Part shown: one piece after another, positions 1 to 5,846 of the stretch
Position numbering within the stretch: the first letter of the stretch is position 1
Layout of the letters: each line of letters starts with the position of its first letter
From: Nevskiaceae bacterium
Lineage (GTDB): Bacteria > Pseudomonadota > Gammaproteobacteria > Steroidobacterales > Steroidobacteraceae
Assembly: GCA_031277355.1 (NCBI GenBank)
Contig: JAITMN010000108.1
Span: 1 to 6,238 of the forward strand
Length of the DNA: 6,238 bases
Direction of reading: 5' to 3'
Translations under genes and position numbers: made by a program
Notes under the pieces: generated by a model
The model's database searches: none
Told to the model about the DNA's origin: nothing
What the model saw: only the letters and a program-made list of their open reading frames with translations

Positions 1-797
1 TATTGTTGGCGCAGGTCTTTCAGCACCACGGCCATCGACCCCAGCGGCGTGCCCAGTTCATGCGCCGTGCCTGCGGCCATCGTCGCCACGGCGAGAATCT
101 GCTCATTGCGCAGCGTGTCTTCCCGGTATTGACGCAGGCGTGCCTGCTGTCTCTGGTTGTCTGCGGCCATCCGCACAACAAAAAAAGTGATCAGCGCCGC
201 GCTGACGACGAAGTTGAACCACATGCCCCAGATGTGAAGGTTCGCCGCATCGGTAACGAGGCCAATGCCCGCACCTGCTTCATGATGCATCGGCGCGGCC
301 TCATCGGGCATCAGCGCCGGCAGCGGCGCATGAAAGAACAGCAGCAGGCTGTAACTGGCGAGCGCACAGACCACCAGCGCCAGCGTGTAGCCGAAGGACA
401 GCGTTGCGGCGGCAATCGTTACCGGCACCAGCAGATACGAAACGAAGGGATTGCTGGCCCCGCCGGTGAAGTACAGCAGCAACGACAACCCCAGTACGTC
501 GATCAGCAAGTGCGCAACCAGTTCCGAAGCGCGCGGCTGACGATGCTGTTGCAGACGCCAGTACAGCGCCCCGTTCACCAGCGTCAGCGTGAAGAAGATC
601 GTGAAGATCAGGCCATAGTCCAGCGCCAGATGCATCGCTTTCCAGGCATACAGCAGCGCAGCCAGTTGCAACACGAAGACGATGCAGCGGATCACGAACA
701 GCCGCTGCAGGTTGCTTTGCAGCGCATTGACCTCCAGCGCATCAATACCCTGATTGGCGATGGCGGCAGATTCGTTCATTCGTGCGGCGTCAGTCAT
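1..797 (-). CDS. RegB/PrrB/RoxS-family redox sensor histidine kinase (N-terminal part, cut by left edge)
   Basis: Reading the minus strand from the ATG at 797 gives 265 uninterrupted residues that run off the left edge. The protein starts with a short cytoplasmic tail (about 1-32), followed by roughly six hydrophobic segments (about 33-53, 60-80, 93-110, 117-133, 135-156, 188-209). The motif GGASNPF at 112-118 is the GGxxNPF signature that RegB-type kinases use for quinone sensing. After a charged linker comes the H-box AAGTAHELGTPL, with His246 as the expected phosphorylated residue; the HELGTPL form is typical of this family. The rest of the dimerisation domain, the redox Cys and the ATPase domain lie outside the window. 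In known systems this inner-membrane kinase senses the respiratory quinone pool and phosphorylates a RegA/RoxR-type regulator, usually encoded next to it. A second in-frame ATG at 779 is an alternative start; neither has a clear ribosome binding site. Family assignment is strong; the exact symbol (regB, prrB, roxS) cannot be fixed. Confidence 0.9.
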   Translation of the reverse strand, partial: MTDAARMNESAAIANQGIDALEVNALQSNLQRLFVIRCIVFVLQLAALLYAWKAMHLALDYGLIFTIFFTLTLVNGALYWRLQQHRQPRASELVAHLLIDVLGLSLLLYFTGGASNPFVSYLLVPVTIAAATLSFGYTLALVVCALASYSLLLFFHAPLPALMPDEAAPMHHEAGAGIGLVTDAANLHIWGMWFNFVVSAALITFFVVRMAADNQRQQARLRQYREDTLRNEQILAVATMAAGTAHELGTPLGSMAVVLKDLRQQ

Positions 798-820
798 GCG
801 TCAGATTTTGCCAAAGCTGG

Positions 821-837
821 TGCGACAATATGCCGCA
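821..837. promoter_or_regulatory. Putative RegR/RegA-type response-regulator binding box
   Basis: This is a 17-bp near-palindrome, TGCGACA-ATA-TGCCGCA, whose arms agree at 6 of 7 positions. On the minus strand positions 836-822 read GCGGCATATTGTCGC. The RegR-box consensus known from Bradyrhizobium (quoted from memory), GNGRCRTTNNGNCGC, has 11 constrained positions; 10 match with exact spacing, and only the second T of TT is A here. The site lies between the divergent kinase gene (start at 797) and the plus-strand gene at 875, so it could serve either promoter. It fits autoregulation by the kinase's own partner regulator. Binding is inferred, not shown. Confidence 0.5.
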
Positions 838-874
838 TTGTAGCCATGCGCAGCCCCTCGCATCATGGTTGCCC

Positions 875-1981
875 ATGAATACCGCCTCACTGAAATTTTC
901 GCCCGGCGTCGTTGCCGGATTTTTTCTCGCGCTCGCGGCTCCGCTGGCTGCTCAATCCCAGACGCCGATTCCCGACTCCCACGGCCCCGCCGGCGTGATG
1001 GCCGACCACATGCACGGCGGCGGTGAATTCATGATCGGCTATCGCTATGGCCGAGACACCAGCGGCGGCGACACGCTGCGCGGAACTCACGCGGTGACGA
1101 ATCAGGACATCATGCACAACGCCTGCCTGCCGGCGGGGGAATGTTCGATGTGGCAGACCGGCATGACGATGCAGATGCACATGCTGGACCTCATGTATGC
1201 GCCAAATGACCGGTTCACGCTGATGCTGATGCCGATGTGGATGTCGATGGACATGAAGATGGTGATGCCGATGATGAACATGGGTGGCATGGGTGGCATG
1301 GGTGGTATGGGTGGCATGGGCGGTATGGGCATGGGCATGGGCATGGGCATGATGATGGAGCACAAACACAGCGTCAGCGGCCTGGGCGATACGCTGTTTG
1401 GATCGCTGATCCGGCTTGCCAAGGGCGATGGCTATGGCCTGCATGCCGGAGCGATGTTCAGCGCGCCCACCGGCTCCGTCAGCAAGAAAGATTCCGAAGG
1501 ACTGTACAACCACTACATGATGCAGTTGGGTTCAGGCACCTGGGATTTTCATCCCAGCCTCACCTACACCGGACGCACCGGCCTGTGGAGTTGGGGCGTG
1601 CAGCTTTCCGGCGTCGTTCCGCTGGAAAGCGCCAACCGCTCGGGCTATCGGCTGGGTTCCTCGGCGCAGGCCACCGCCTGGACGGCGCTGCGCCTGAACC
1701 ATTGGCTGTCCGCTTCGGTGCGTGCGCAGCAGGGTTGGCAAAGGCGGATCAAAGGCGGTTACCTTGGCCCTTCCGGTCAATCGAGTCCGCCCGATTTTCA
1801 ATTCAACTACGGCGGCAAATTTCTCGACGCGGGCTTTGGCGTGAATCTGATTGCGCCCAGCGGCGTGCTGAAGGGGCATCGCCTCGGCATCGAATGGCTG
1901 GAACCGCTGCGGGATGACGTGAACGGCTATCAGCAGCAACGCAACGGCTCGCTGCAAGTGAGTTGGAGCAAGTCGTTCTGA
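875..1981 (+). CDS. Secreted Met-rich putative outer-membrane beta-barrel protein ('transporter'/phenol MetA-pathway-like family)
   Basis: The 368-residue product starts at the ATG at 875, chosen because it places a normal signal peptide at the N-terminus (hydrophobic core about 11-25, cleavage near residue 26). Longer in-frame starts would put an unlikely extension in front of it. The first part has an FMIGYRYG segment, then MTMQMHM and LMYAPNDRFTLMLMP. This pattern recalls a family usually annotated simply as 'transporter', related to the phenol-degradation MetA-like outer-membrane proteins and often seen near copper genes. Residues 97-161 hold 27 methionines in 65 residues, ending in five Met-Gly-Gly and four Met-Gly units, then Met-Met-Met-Glu-His-Lys-His. 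The C-terminal half alternates polar and aromatic residues as in beta strands and ends in Phe, typical of outer-membrane proteins. I infer a barrel with a periplasmic or surface loop that may bind Cu(I) or Ag(I); no transport substrate is demonstrated. It is divergent from the redox kinase gene. Confidence 0.8.
   Translation: MNTASLKFSPGVVAGFFLALAAPLAAQSQTPIPDSHGPAGVMADHMHGGGEFMIGYRYGRDTSGGDTLRGTHAVTNQDIMHNACLPAGECSMWQTGMTMQMHMLDLMYAPNDRFTLMLMPMWMSMDMKMVMPMMNMGGMGGMGGMGGMGGMGMGMGMGMMMEHKHSVSGLGDTLFGSLIRLAKGDGYGLHAGAMFSAPTGSVSKKDSEGLYNHYMMQLGSGTWDFHPSLTYTGRTGLWSWGVQLSGVVPLESANRSGYRLGSSAQATAWTALRLNHWLSASVRAQQGWQRRIKGGYLGPSGQSSPPDFQFNYGGKFLDAGFGVNLIAPSGVLKGHRLGIEWLEPLRDDVNGYQQQRNGSLQVSWSKSF
1280..1357 (+). 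repeat. In-frame tandem repeat encoding (Met-Gly-Gly)5(Met-Gly)4
   Basis: Five 9-bp units (ATGGGTGGC and close variants, at 1280, 1289, 1298, 1307 and 1316) are followed by four identical 6-bp ATGGGC units (1325-1348) and three ATG codons (1349-1357). Units keep the reading frame, so gain or loss of one changes protein length without a frameshift. The near-identical units suggest recent expansion by slippage or unequal exchange. Confidence 0.95.
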
Positions 1982-2053
1982 CGAACGCGCCTGCCGCAAG
2001 GAGCCGCACAAACAACAGTTGCGTCAGCGCCGTCAGATGCGACAACATCGCTG

Positions 2054-3661
2054 GTGGCTCACATCCCCGGCATCTTCAAACTGGCGCGTTTGCGCGTACC
2101 CTCTGCGCTGCTGTACGTGTTCGTGGCAATGGTGCTGCCGCATCGCGCCGACTGGATCAACGCGCAATCCTTCGTTTTCATTCCGCTGGAACTGTGGGTA
2201 ACCGGGCTGCTGCTGCTGGCCCCAGTGCGTGGCCCCTGGCTGCGCATCGCACTGGGCTTGATGTTGGCAGCGGGAATCATCCTGCGTCTGGCTGATCTGG
2301 CGGTCTTTGAAGCCTTCGCGCGCTCCTTCAACCCGGCGTTTGATTTCTGGTTGCTGATCGAAGGCATGGACCTGCTGAACGGCGCCACGGGCCGCATCGG
2401 CGCGGTGCTGATCGCAGCGCTGCTGATCGTGCTCATTCTGGGCATCGTCTGGGCGAGTCTGCGTGCGCTGGCGATATTGCAGCAGTGGCTGCAAACCCTG
2501 CGGCCACCACGCGCCGCGCTGTGGCTGATCGTGGCGCTGGCATTGAGCATCCTGTGGCGCATGGCCGGTCTGCCGCGCACCACGACTTACTTCTCGGACC
2601 AACTGCGCGAACACGCGCAAAGCACGATAGCCGGGCTGCATGACCTGCGCTCGTTTCGCGCCGAGTTGGCGCAGGGCTCGCCGCATGAATTGCCCGATGC
2701 ACCGCTGTTCTCCGCGCTGGAAGGCAAGGATGTGCTGGTGGTGTTCGTCGAATCCTATGGCCGCATCGCGCTGGAAGGCGATCTGTTCGCACCAACGCTC
2801 ACCGGGATGCTGCAACAACACGAGCGCGAACTGGACGACGCCGGCCTTGGCATGCGCAGCGCGTGGCTGACTTCACCCACCATCGGCGGCCTGAGTTGGC
2901 TCGCGCAGGCAACCGCGCTGTCGGGGCTGTGGATCGACAGCCAACTGCGCTACGACAGTCTGGTACGCAGTGATCGGGCAACATTGAATCGCCTGTTCCA
3001 GCGCGCCGGCTGGCGCACGGTGGGCGTGATGCCGGCCATCACGATGCCGTGGCCGGAGGGCGACTATTTCGGTTTTGACCAATTCTATGCCGCGAATGAT
3101 CTGGGTTATCGCGGTGCGCCGTTCAACTGGATCACGATGCCGGACCAATACGTGCTGGCGGCTTTTCAGCGCATGGAACGCAACACGCCCTCACATCCGC
3201 CGGTGATGGCGGAAATCGCGCTGATTTCATCCCATGCGCCCTGGACGCCGATTCCGCGCATGATCGACTGGCAGGATGTGGGCGACGGCAGTGTGTTTAC
3301 CGAACAGGCCACTGCCGGCCCGACGCCGGAGCAGGTCTGGAGCAGCGAAGCCCGCATCCGCGATCACTACCGGCAAAGCGTGGCCTATGCGCTAGACAAC
3401 CTGCTGTCATGGGTGCAGACCTATGGCGATGAGAATCTCGTGGTGCTGGCGCTGGGCGACCATCAACCCTCACCACTGGTCAGCGGCGATGCGGGAAATC
3501 GCGATGTGCCCGTGCATCTGATCGCGCGTGACCCGACGGTGCTCGATGCAATGGCGCATTGGCAGTGGAGCCAGGGGTTGCAGCCTGCGGCCGATGCGCC
3601 CCGCTGGCGGATGGATGCGCTGCGCGATCGCTTCGTCGAGGCGTTTTCGCGCCAGCGTTGA
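2054..3661 (+). CDS. LtaS/OpgB-like membrane-anchored sulfatase-fold enzyme (putative phosphoglycerol or phosphoethanolamine transferase)
   Basis: The 535-residue product has five hydrophobic segments (about 17-28, 40-57, 63-85, 115-137, 154-172) and then a large domain from about 225, the layout of LtaS, OpgB and EptA-like enzymes of the alkaline phosphatase superfamily, whose catalytic domain faces the periplasm. Likely catalytic residues are all present: Glu233 in VFVESYG (metal), Thr276 in SPTIGG (probable nucleophile), His394 in SSHAPW (substrate pocket) and Asp469-His470 in LGDHQP (metal). These enzymes move a phospho-headgroup from a phospholipid to an envelope glycan or lipid; the acceptor here cannot be read from sequence. 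The start is GTG at 2054, the only common in-frame start that keeps the first membrane segment whole. It has no clear ribosome binding site; an AAGGAG at 1998-2003 is too far away. The ATG at 2126 would cut into the first TM segment. A sulfatase activity is the main alternative. Confidence 0.85.
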   Translation: MAHIPGIFKLARLRVPSALLYVFVAMVLPHRADWINAQSFVFIPLELWVTGLLLLAPVRGPWLRIALGLMLAAGIILRLADLAVFEAFARSFNPAFDFWLLIEGMDLLNGATGRIGAVLIAALLIVLILGIVWASLRALAILQQWLQTLRPPRAALWLIVALALSILWRMAGLPRTTTYFSDQLREHAQSTIAGLHDLRSFRAELAQGSPHELPDAPLFSALEGKDVLVVFVESYGRIALEGDLFAPTLTGMLQQHERELDDAGLGMRSAWLTSPTIGGLSWLAQATALSGLWIDSQLRYDSLVRSDRATLNRLFQRAGWRTVGVMPAITMPWPEGDYFGFDQFYAANDLGYRGAPFNWITMPDQYVLAAFQRMERNTPSHPPVMAEIALISSHAPWTPIPRMIDWQDVGDGSVFTEQATAGPTPEQVWSSEARIRDHYRQSVAYALDNLLSWVQTYGDENLVVLALGDHQPSPLVSGDAGNRDVPVHLIARDPTVLDAMAHWQWSQGLQPAADAPRWRMDALRDRFVEAFSRQR

Positions 3662-3689
3662 TCCGGGCACTTTGCTTGTTGCCCGGGTC
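3660..3689 (+). terminator. Stem-loop across the end of the sulfatase-fold gene (possible terminator or attenuator)
   Basis: GATCCGGGCA (3660-3669) can pair with TGCCCGGGTC (3680-3689) in a 10-bp stem with one G-U pair and a 10-nt loop (CTTTGCTTGT). The 5' arm overlaps the TGA stop at 3659-3661. No T run follows, so classical intrinsic termination is uncertain; an RNA-stabilising hairpin at the 3' end or partial attenuation before the next gene is equally possible. Confidence 0.45.
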
Positions 3690-3708
3690 CGCGATACCTT
3701 GTGACGCC

Positions 3709-4386
3709 ATGAGGCCGTTGTTCTTTGCTCTTCCCTTCATCCCTGTCGGGCTTGCTCACGCTGCCCTCGACATCTCCTGTCCAGAGTTTCCTGCGTTCAC
3801 GGCTTCAACGTGGTCCAGAACCGTTCTGCATGACGCAATTGTGCGAGGAGATGTGGCGGAGGCGCAACGTCTGATGACGCCAGAAATCATTGACGTGCAG
3901 GATGACTTTGGCAACACACCGTTGCTGACAGCATTGGTGCCTTCGCAAATCCTGGAGCCTCACGGTGTTTTTTCTCCCGATGTGGAAGCGGCAAAAATAC
4001 GTCGTGAGGAAACTGTTCGACAACAGATCATCTCTGCCCTGTTGAAGCGTCGTGCGTCGATGAATATCGGCAATGACATCGGCGTGACCCCTCTGATGCA
4101 ACTGGCCGAATGGGGCTATTCACCCGACATTGACCTTGATTTTGCCCGCCAGATGATTGCCCTGGGCGCGGACGTGAACGCGCGCGACATCTTTGGCTCC
4201 ACAGCCCTCATGCTTGCGGCGGGGCGTGGAAAAGAGGCATTGGTCAGGCTGTTACTCCTCTCGGGAGCCGACCCGAGTCTCATGACTTGCCGTGGCTCGA
4301 CAGCTCACACATGGGCGTTGGAGAGGGGGCATGAGCAGATTGCGCGTGAATTGCAGGCGGTGGTGGAACTCCGGCAAAAGGAGTGA
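3709..4386 (+). CDS. Exported ankyrin-repeat protein
   Basis: The 225-residue product begins at the ATG at 3709 with a short signal peptide (core about 3-15, cleavage likely after AHA at 16-18), pointing to the periplasm. Ankyrin-type repeats follow: LHDAIVRGDVAEAQRLM (about 40-56), DDFGNTPLLTAL (65-76), NDIGVTPLMQLAEWG (122-136), then the clearest pair, GADVNARDIFGSTALMLAA (153-171) with VRLLLLSGADPS (179-190), and a degenerate cap, GSTAHTWALERGHEQIARE (196-214). A longer spacer (about 77-105) separates the second and third repeats. Such repeats form a protein-binding scaffold without catalysis; the partner is unknown. The gene lies 47 bp after the sulfatase-fold gene and 49 bp before the isomerase gene. 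Its 5' half has lower GC than its neighbours (91 of 180 bases G or C at 3901-4080, against 42 of 60 at 2881-2940). No good ribosome binding site precedes the ATG. Longer in-frame starts inside the preceding gene would lose the signal peptide. Confidence 0.85.
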   Translation: MRPLFFALPFIPVGLAHAALDISCPEFPAFTASTWSRTVLHDAIVRGDVAEAQRLMTPEIIDVQDDFGNTPLLTALVPSQILEPHGVFSPDVEAAKIRREETVRQQIISALLKRRASMNIGNDIGVTPLMQLAEWGYSPDIDLDFARQMIALGADVNARDIFGSTALMLAAGRGKEALVRLLLLSGADPSLMTCRGSTAHTWALERGHEQIARELQAVVELRQKE

Positions 4387-4435
4387 GCACACAGGCACAT
4401 GTCATCTGACCCATCGACCATCTCATGAGGACGTC

Positions 4436-5431
4436 ATGATCAACCGTCGAGAATTTCTGGTGATGGCTTCGGCTGTGCCAGCCGTATCGCAACTGATGCA
4501 GCCGCAGGCTGCGTTTGCGCAGGGCGCTGCACCTGCCCCGCTCGGTCCGCCACCGACGCGGGCGCAGGTGACGGCCCGGCAGGGTTTTTTCGTGTGCATG
4601 CACGAGGCAAGTTCCGAGCGATTCGACTTCAAGACCGCGATGCAGGGATACGCCAGGGCTGGCGTGCGTGCCGTGGAGCCGAGCCTTCTCAAGGTCCGCG
4701 AATTCACCCAGCTTCCGGGGGAATCGCCGGCAAGCGCGAAGCGGTTGCTCGATGATCTGGGGTTGACGGCCGTGTCGTCGAGCAACCAGTTGGGATTGCC
4801 CGAACCGGGTCCGACTCGTCAGCGCAGCCTCGACGACCTGAAGTGGAAGGTGGAACTGGCCCACCAGATCGGCGCAGATCGCATCGTCTGTCCGTCCGCA
4901 GGGACGGGGATGTATACGGAAGATGATTTCAGGATGGGCGTGGATCACATGCGCGAGGCCGGCGAGATCGGCAAACAGGCTGGCGTGGTGTGCATGCTGG
5001 AGTTCGCCCGGAGTTCACGGTTCGTGGGTTCGCTGGCAACGGCGCTGAAGATGGTCCGCGACGCCAATCACCCGAACGTGCGCGTGATGCTCGACACCTA
5101 TCACTTCTGGGGCGGCATCAGCAAGTTCGAAGACCTCGACCTGCTTCGAGAGGGTGAATTGCATCATCTGCACTTCGAGGACGTGCCCGATTCGCCGCCG
5201 CGCGAAATCCAGGGCCAGCCCGATCGCGCGATGCCAGGTGAAGGCATCGCGCCGCTGAAACGCATTCTCGATGTTTTGGAGCAGAAGAAATATTCCGGCC
5301 CGCTCTCGTTCGAATCGTTCAAGCCGGTGCACATTGCCATGGACCCGTTTGAACTGGCCACAAAGGTTCGTGCGGCCATCGAGCCGTTCATTCAGGGCGC
5401 GAATTCTCCGATTTCGAAAAGCGGCCCATGA
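4436..5431 (+). CDS. Tat-type exported sugar-phosphate isomerase/epimerase-like TIM-barrel protein
   Basis: The 331-residue product starts at the ATG at 4436, preceded by GAGGA at 4427-4431. Its N-terminus has a twin-arginine signal (NRREFLVM, Arg4-Arg5), a mild hydrophobic stretch and a likely cleavage site after AFA (26-28), so the mature protein is probably periplasmic and folded before export. The mature part is a xylose-isomerase-like (AP endonuclease 2 fold) TIM barrel. Probable metal ligands are Glu189 (CMLEFA), Asp220 with His223 (VMLDTYHF), His246 (HHLHFED) and Glu293 (LSFESF). Asp263-Arg264 and the PGEG at 267-270 match the conserved loop of the IolE/hydroxypyruvate isomerase group. 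Relatives interconvert or epimerise sugars, inositol derivatives or keto acids; the substrate cannot be named. The stretch GFFVCMHEAS (50-59) looks like the first barrel strand. The gene's last 44 bp overlap the convergent minus-strand gene. Confidence 0.87.
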   Translation: MINRREFLVMASAVPAVSQLMQPQAAFAQGAAPAPLGPPPTRAQVTARQGFFVCMHEASSERFDFKTAMQGYARAGVRAVEPSLLKVREFTQLPGESPASAKRLLDDLGLTAVSSSNQLGLPEPGPTRQRSLDDLKWKVELAHQIGADRIVCPSAGTGMYTEDDFRMGVDHMREAGEIGKQAGVVCMLEFARSSRFVGSLATALKMVRDANHPNVRVMLDTYHFWGGISKFEDLDLLREGELHHLHFEDVPDSPPREIQGQPDRAMPGEGIAPLKRILDVLEQKKYSGPLSFESFKPVHIAMDPFELATKVRAAIEPFIQGANSPISKSGP

Positions 5432-5735
5432 AAACGGCTGCAATCAACAGCCCCGTGCCGACGGCGTCACCGCACAGGCGGAACCAGCCTGCGGCAACCA
5501 GCGAGAACGTCGCTGGCACGCCGACAGAAGATTCTGACATCACCAGGTAGGTTCGCAGGAATGTGAAGCCGACGCTCGTCAGCAGCAGCAGCGAGCAACC
5601 AGCCAGGGAAAATGCGGCAAATCGGCCACCCCGCAGCGTCAAGCGGCCAAGCGACAGAATCACACCCACCAGATAAGCCAGCAGAATCGGGGTTTGGTAC
5701 GGCAGTTGAGTGAAACTGACATATATCCATTCCAT
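5388..5735 (-). CDS. Small four-TM membrane protein, function unknown
   Basis: The 115-residue product starts at the ATG at 5735; GGAG lies about 11 nt upstream, slightly far for a ribosome binding site. Hydrophobic segments at about 13-29, 39-60, 73-88 and 90-104 predict four membrane helices, with basic residues between the first two (RLTLRGGR) and a short charged tail (GRFSKSENSRPE). I do not recognise the family and see no catalytic motif. Its hydrophobic pattern argues that it is real, since overlapping frames here lack one. It converges on the isomerase gene and overlaps its last 44 bp (5388-5431), so its last 14 residues are encoded opposite that gene's C-terminus. A false extension at the 3' end is unlikely because the stop is fixed. 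Confidence 0.7.
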   Translation of the reverse strand: MEWIYVSFTQLPYQTPILLAYLVGVILSLGRLTLRGGRFAAFSLAGCSLLLLTSVGFTFLRTYLVMSESSVGVPATFSLVAAGWFRLCGDAVGTGLLIAAVFMGRFSKSENSRPE

Positions 5736-5817
5736 CGTGAGTAGCGCTCCGGTCTTGATAACGTTGAAGTGCGGTCGAGTATGCCACCTTCACCGCCGCA
5801 GGGTGTTGAGTTTCCTA

Positions 5818-5833
5818 CGCGGCTGATGCCGCG
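5818..5833. repeat. Short GC-rich palindrome upstream of the right-edge gene
   Basis: CGCGGC-TGAT-GCCGCG forms a perfect 6-bp inverted repeat with a 4-nt loop in the 111-bp divergent gap (5736-5846). It ends 13 nt before the ATG at 5847. It could be an operator or a leader hairpin; no T run follows it. I found no convincing -35/-10 pair in the gap on either strand. Chance occurrence in GC-rich DNA cannot be excluded. Confidence 0.3.
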
Positions 5834-5846
5834 ATAGACTCATGCC

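Noticed and set aside
3..878. A long plus-strand open frame of 291 codons over the left end.
   Set aside because: Its Arg/Gln/His-rich translation resembles no protein and lies opposite the clear histidine kinase with GGASNPF and HELGTPL motifs.
887..1513. A 208-codon minus-strand frame rich in histidine opposite the Met-rich gene.
   Set aside because: It is codon-aligned with the plus gene, so each ATG (Met) reads as CAT (His) on the other strand. The His richness is a by-product of the Met repeats; it has no signal or recognisable domain, and the plus gene has signal peptide and family features.
1978..2027. A possible terminator pairing CTGACG (1978-1983) with CGTCAG (2022-2027).
   Set aside because: Only 6 bp of stem with a loop of about 38 nt and no T run; not convincing.
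2019..2201. A 60-codon plus frame after the AAGGAG at 1998-2003, considered as a leader peptide or an alternative start of the next gene.
   Set aside because: Spacing to its first start is too long, composition is Trp/Cys/Arg-rich and it mostly overlaps the real gene in another frame.
2033..2821. A 262-codon minus-strand frame opposite the sulfatase-fold gene.
   Set aside because: Gln/Arg-rich translation typical of the complement of a GC-rich gene; the plus gene has membrane segments and catalytic motifs.
4280..4948. A 222-codon minus-strand frame opposite the ankyrin/isomerase junction.
   Set aside because: It spans two well-supported plus-strand genes and its translation shows no family features.
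5467..5793. A minus-strand frame of 108 codons overlapping the four-TM gene.
   Set aside because: It is in a different frame from the four-TM product on the same strand and lacks a coherent hydrophobic or domain pattern.
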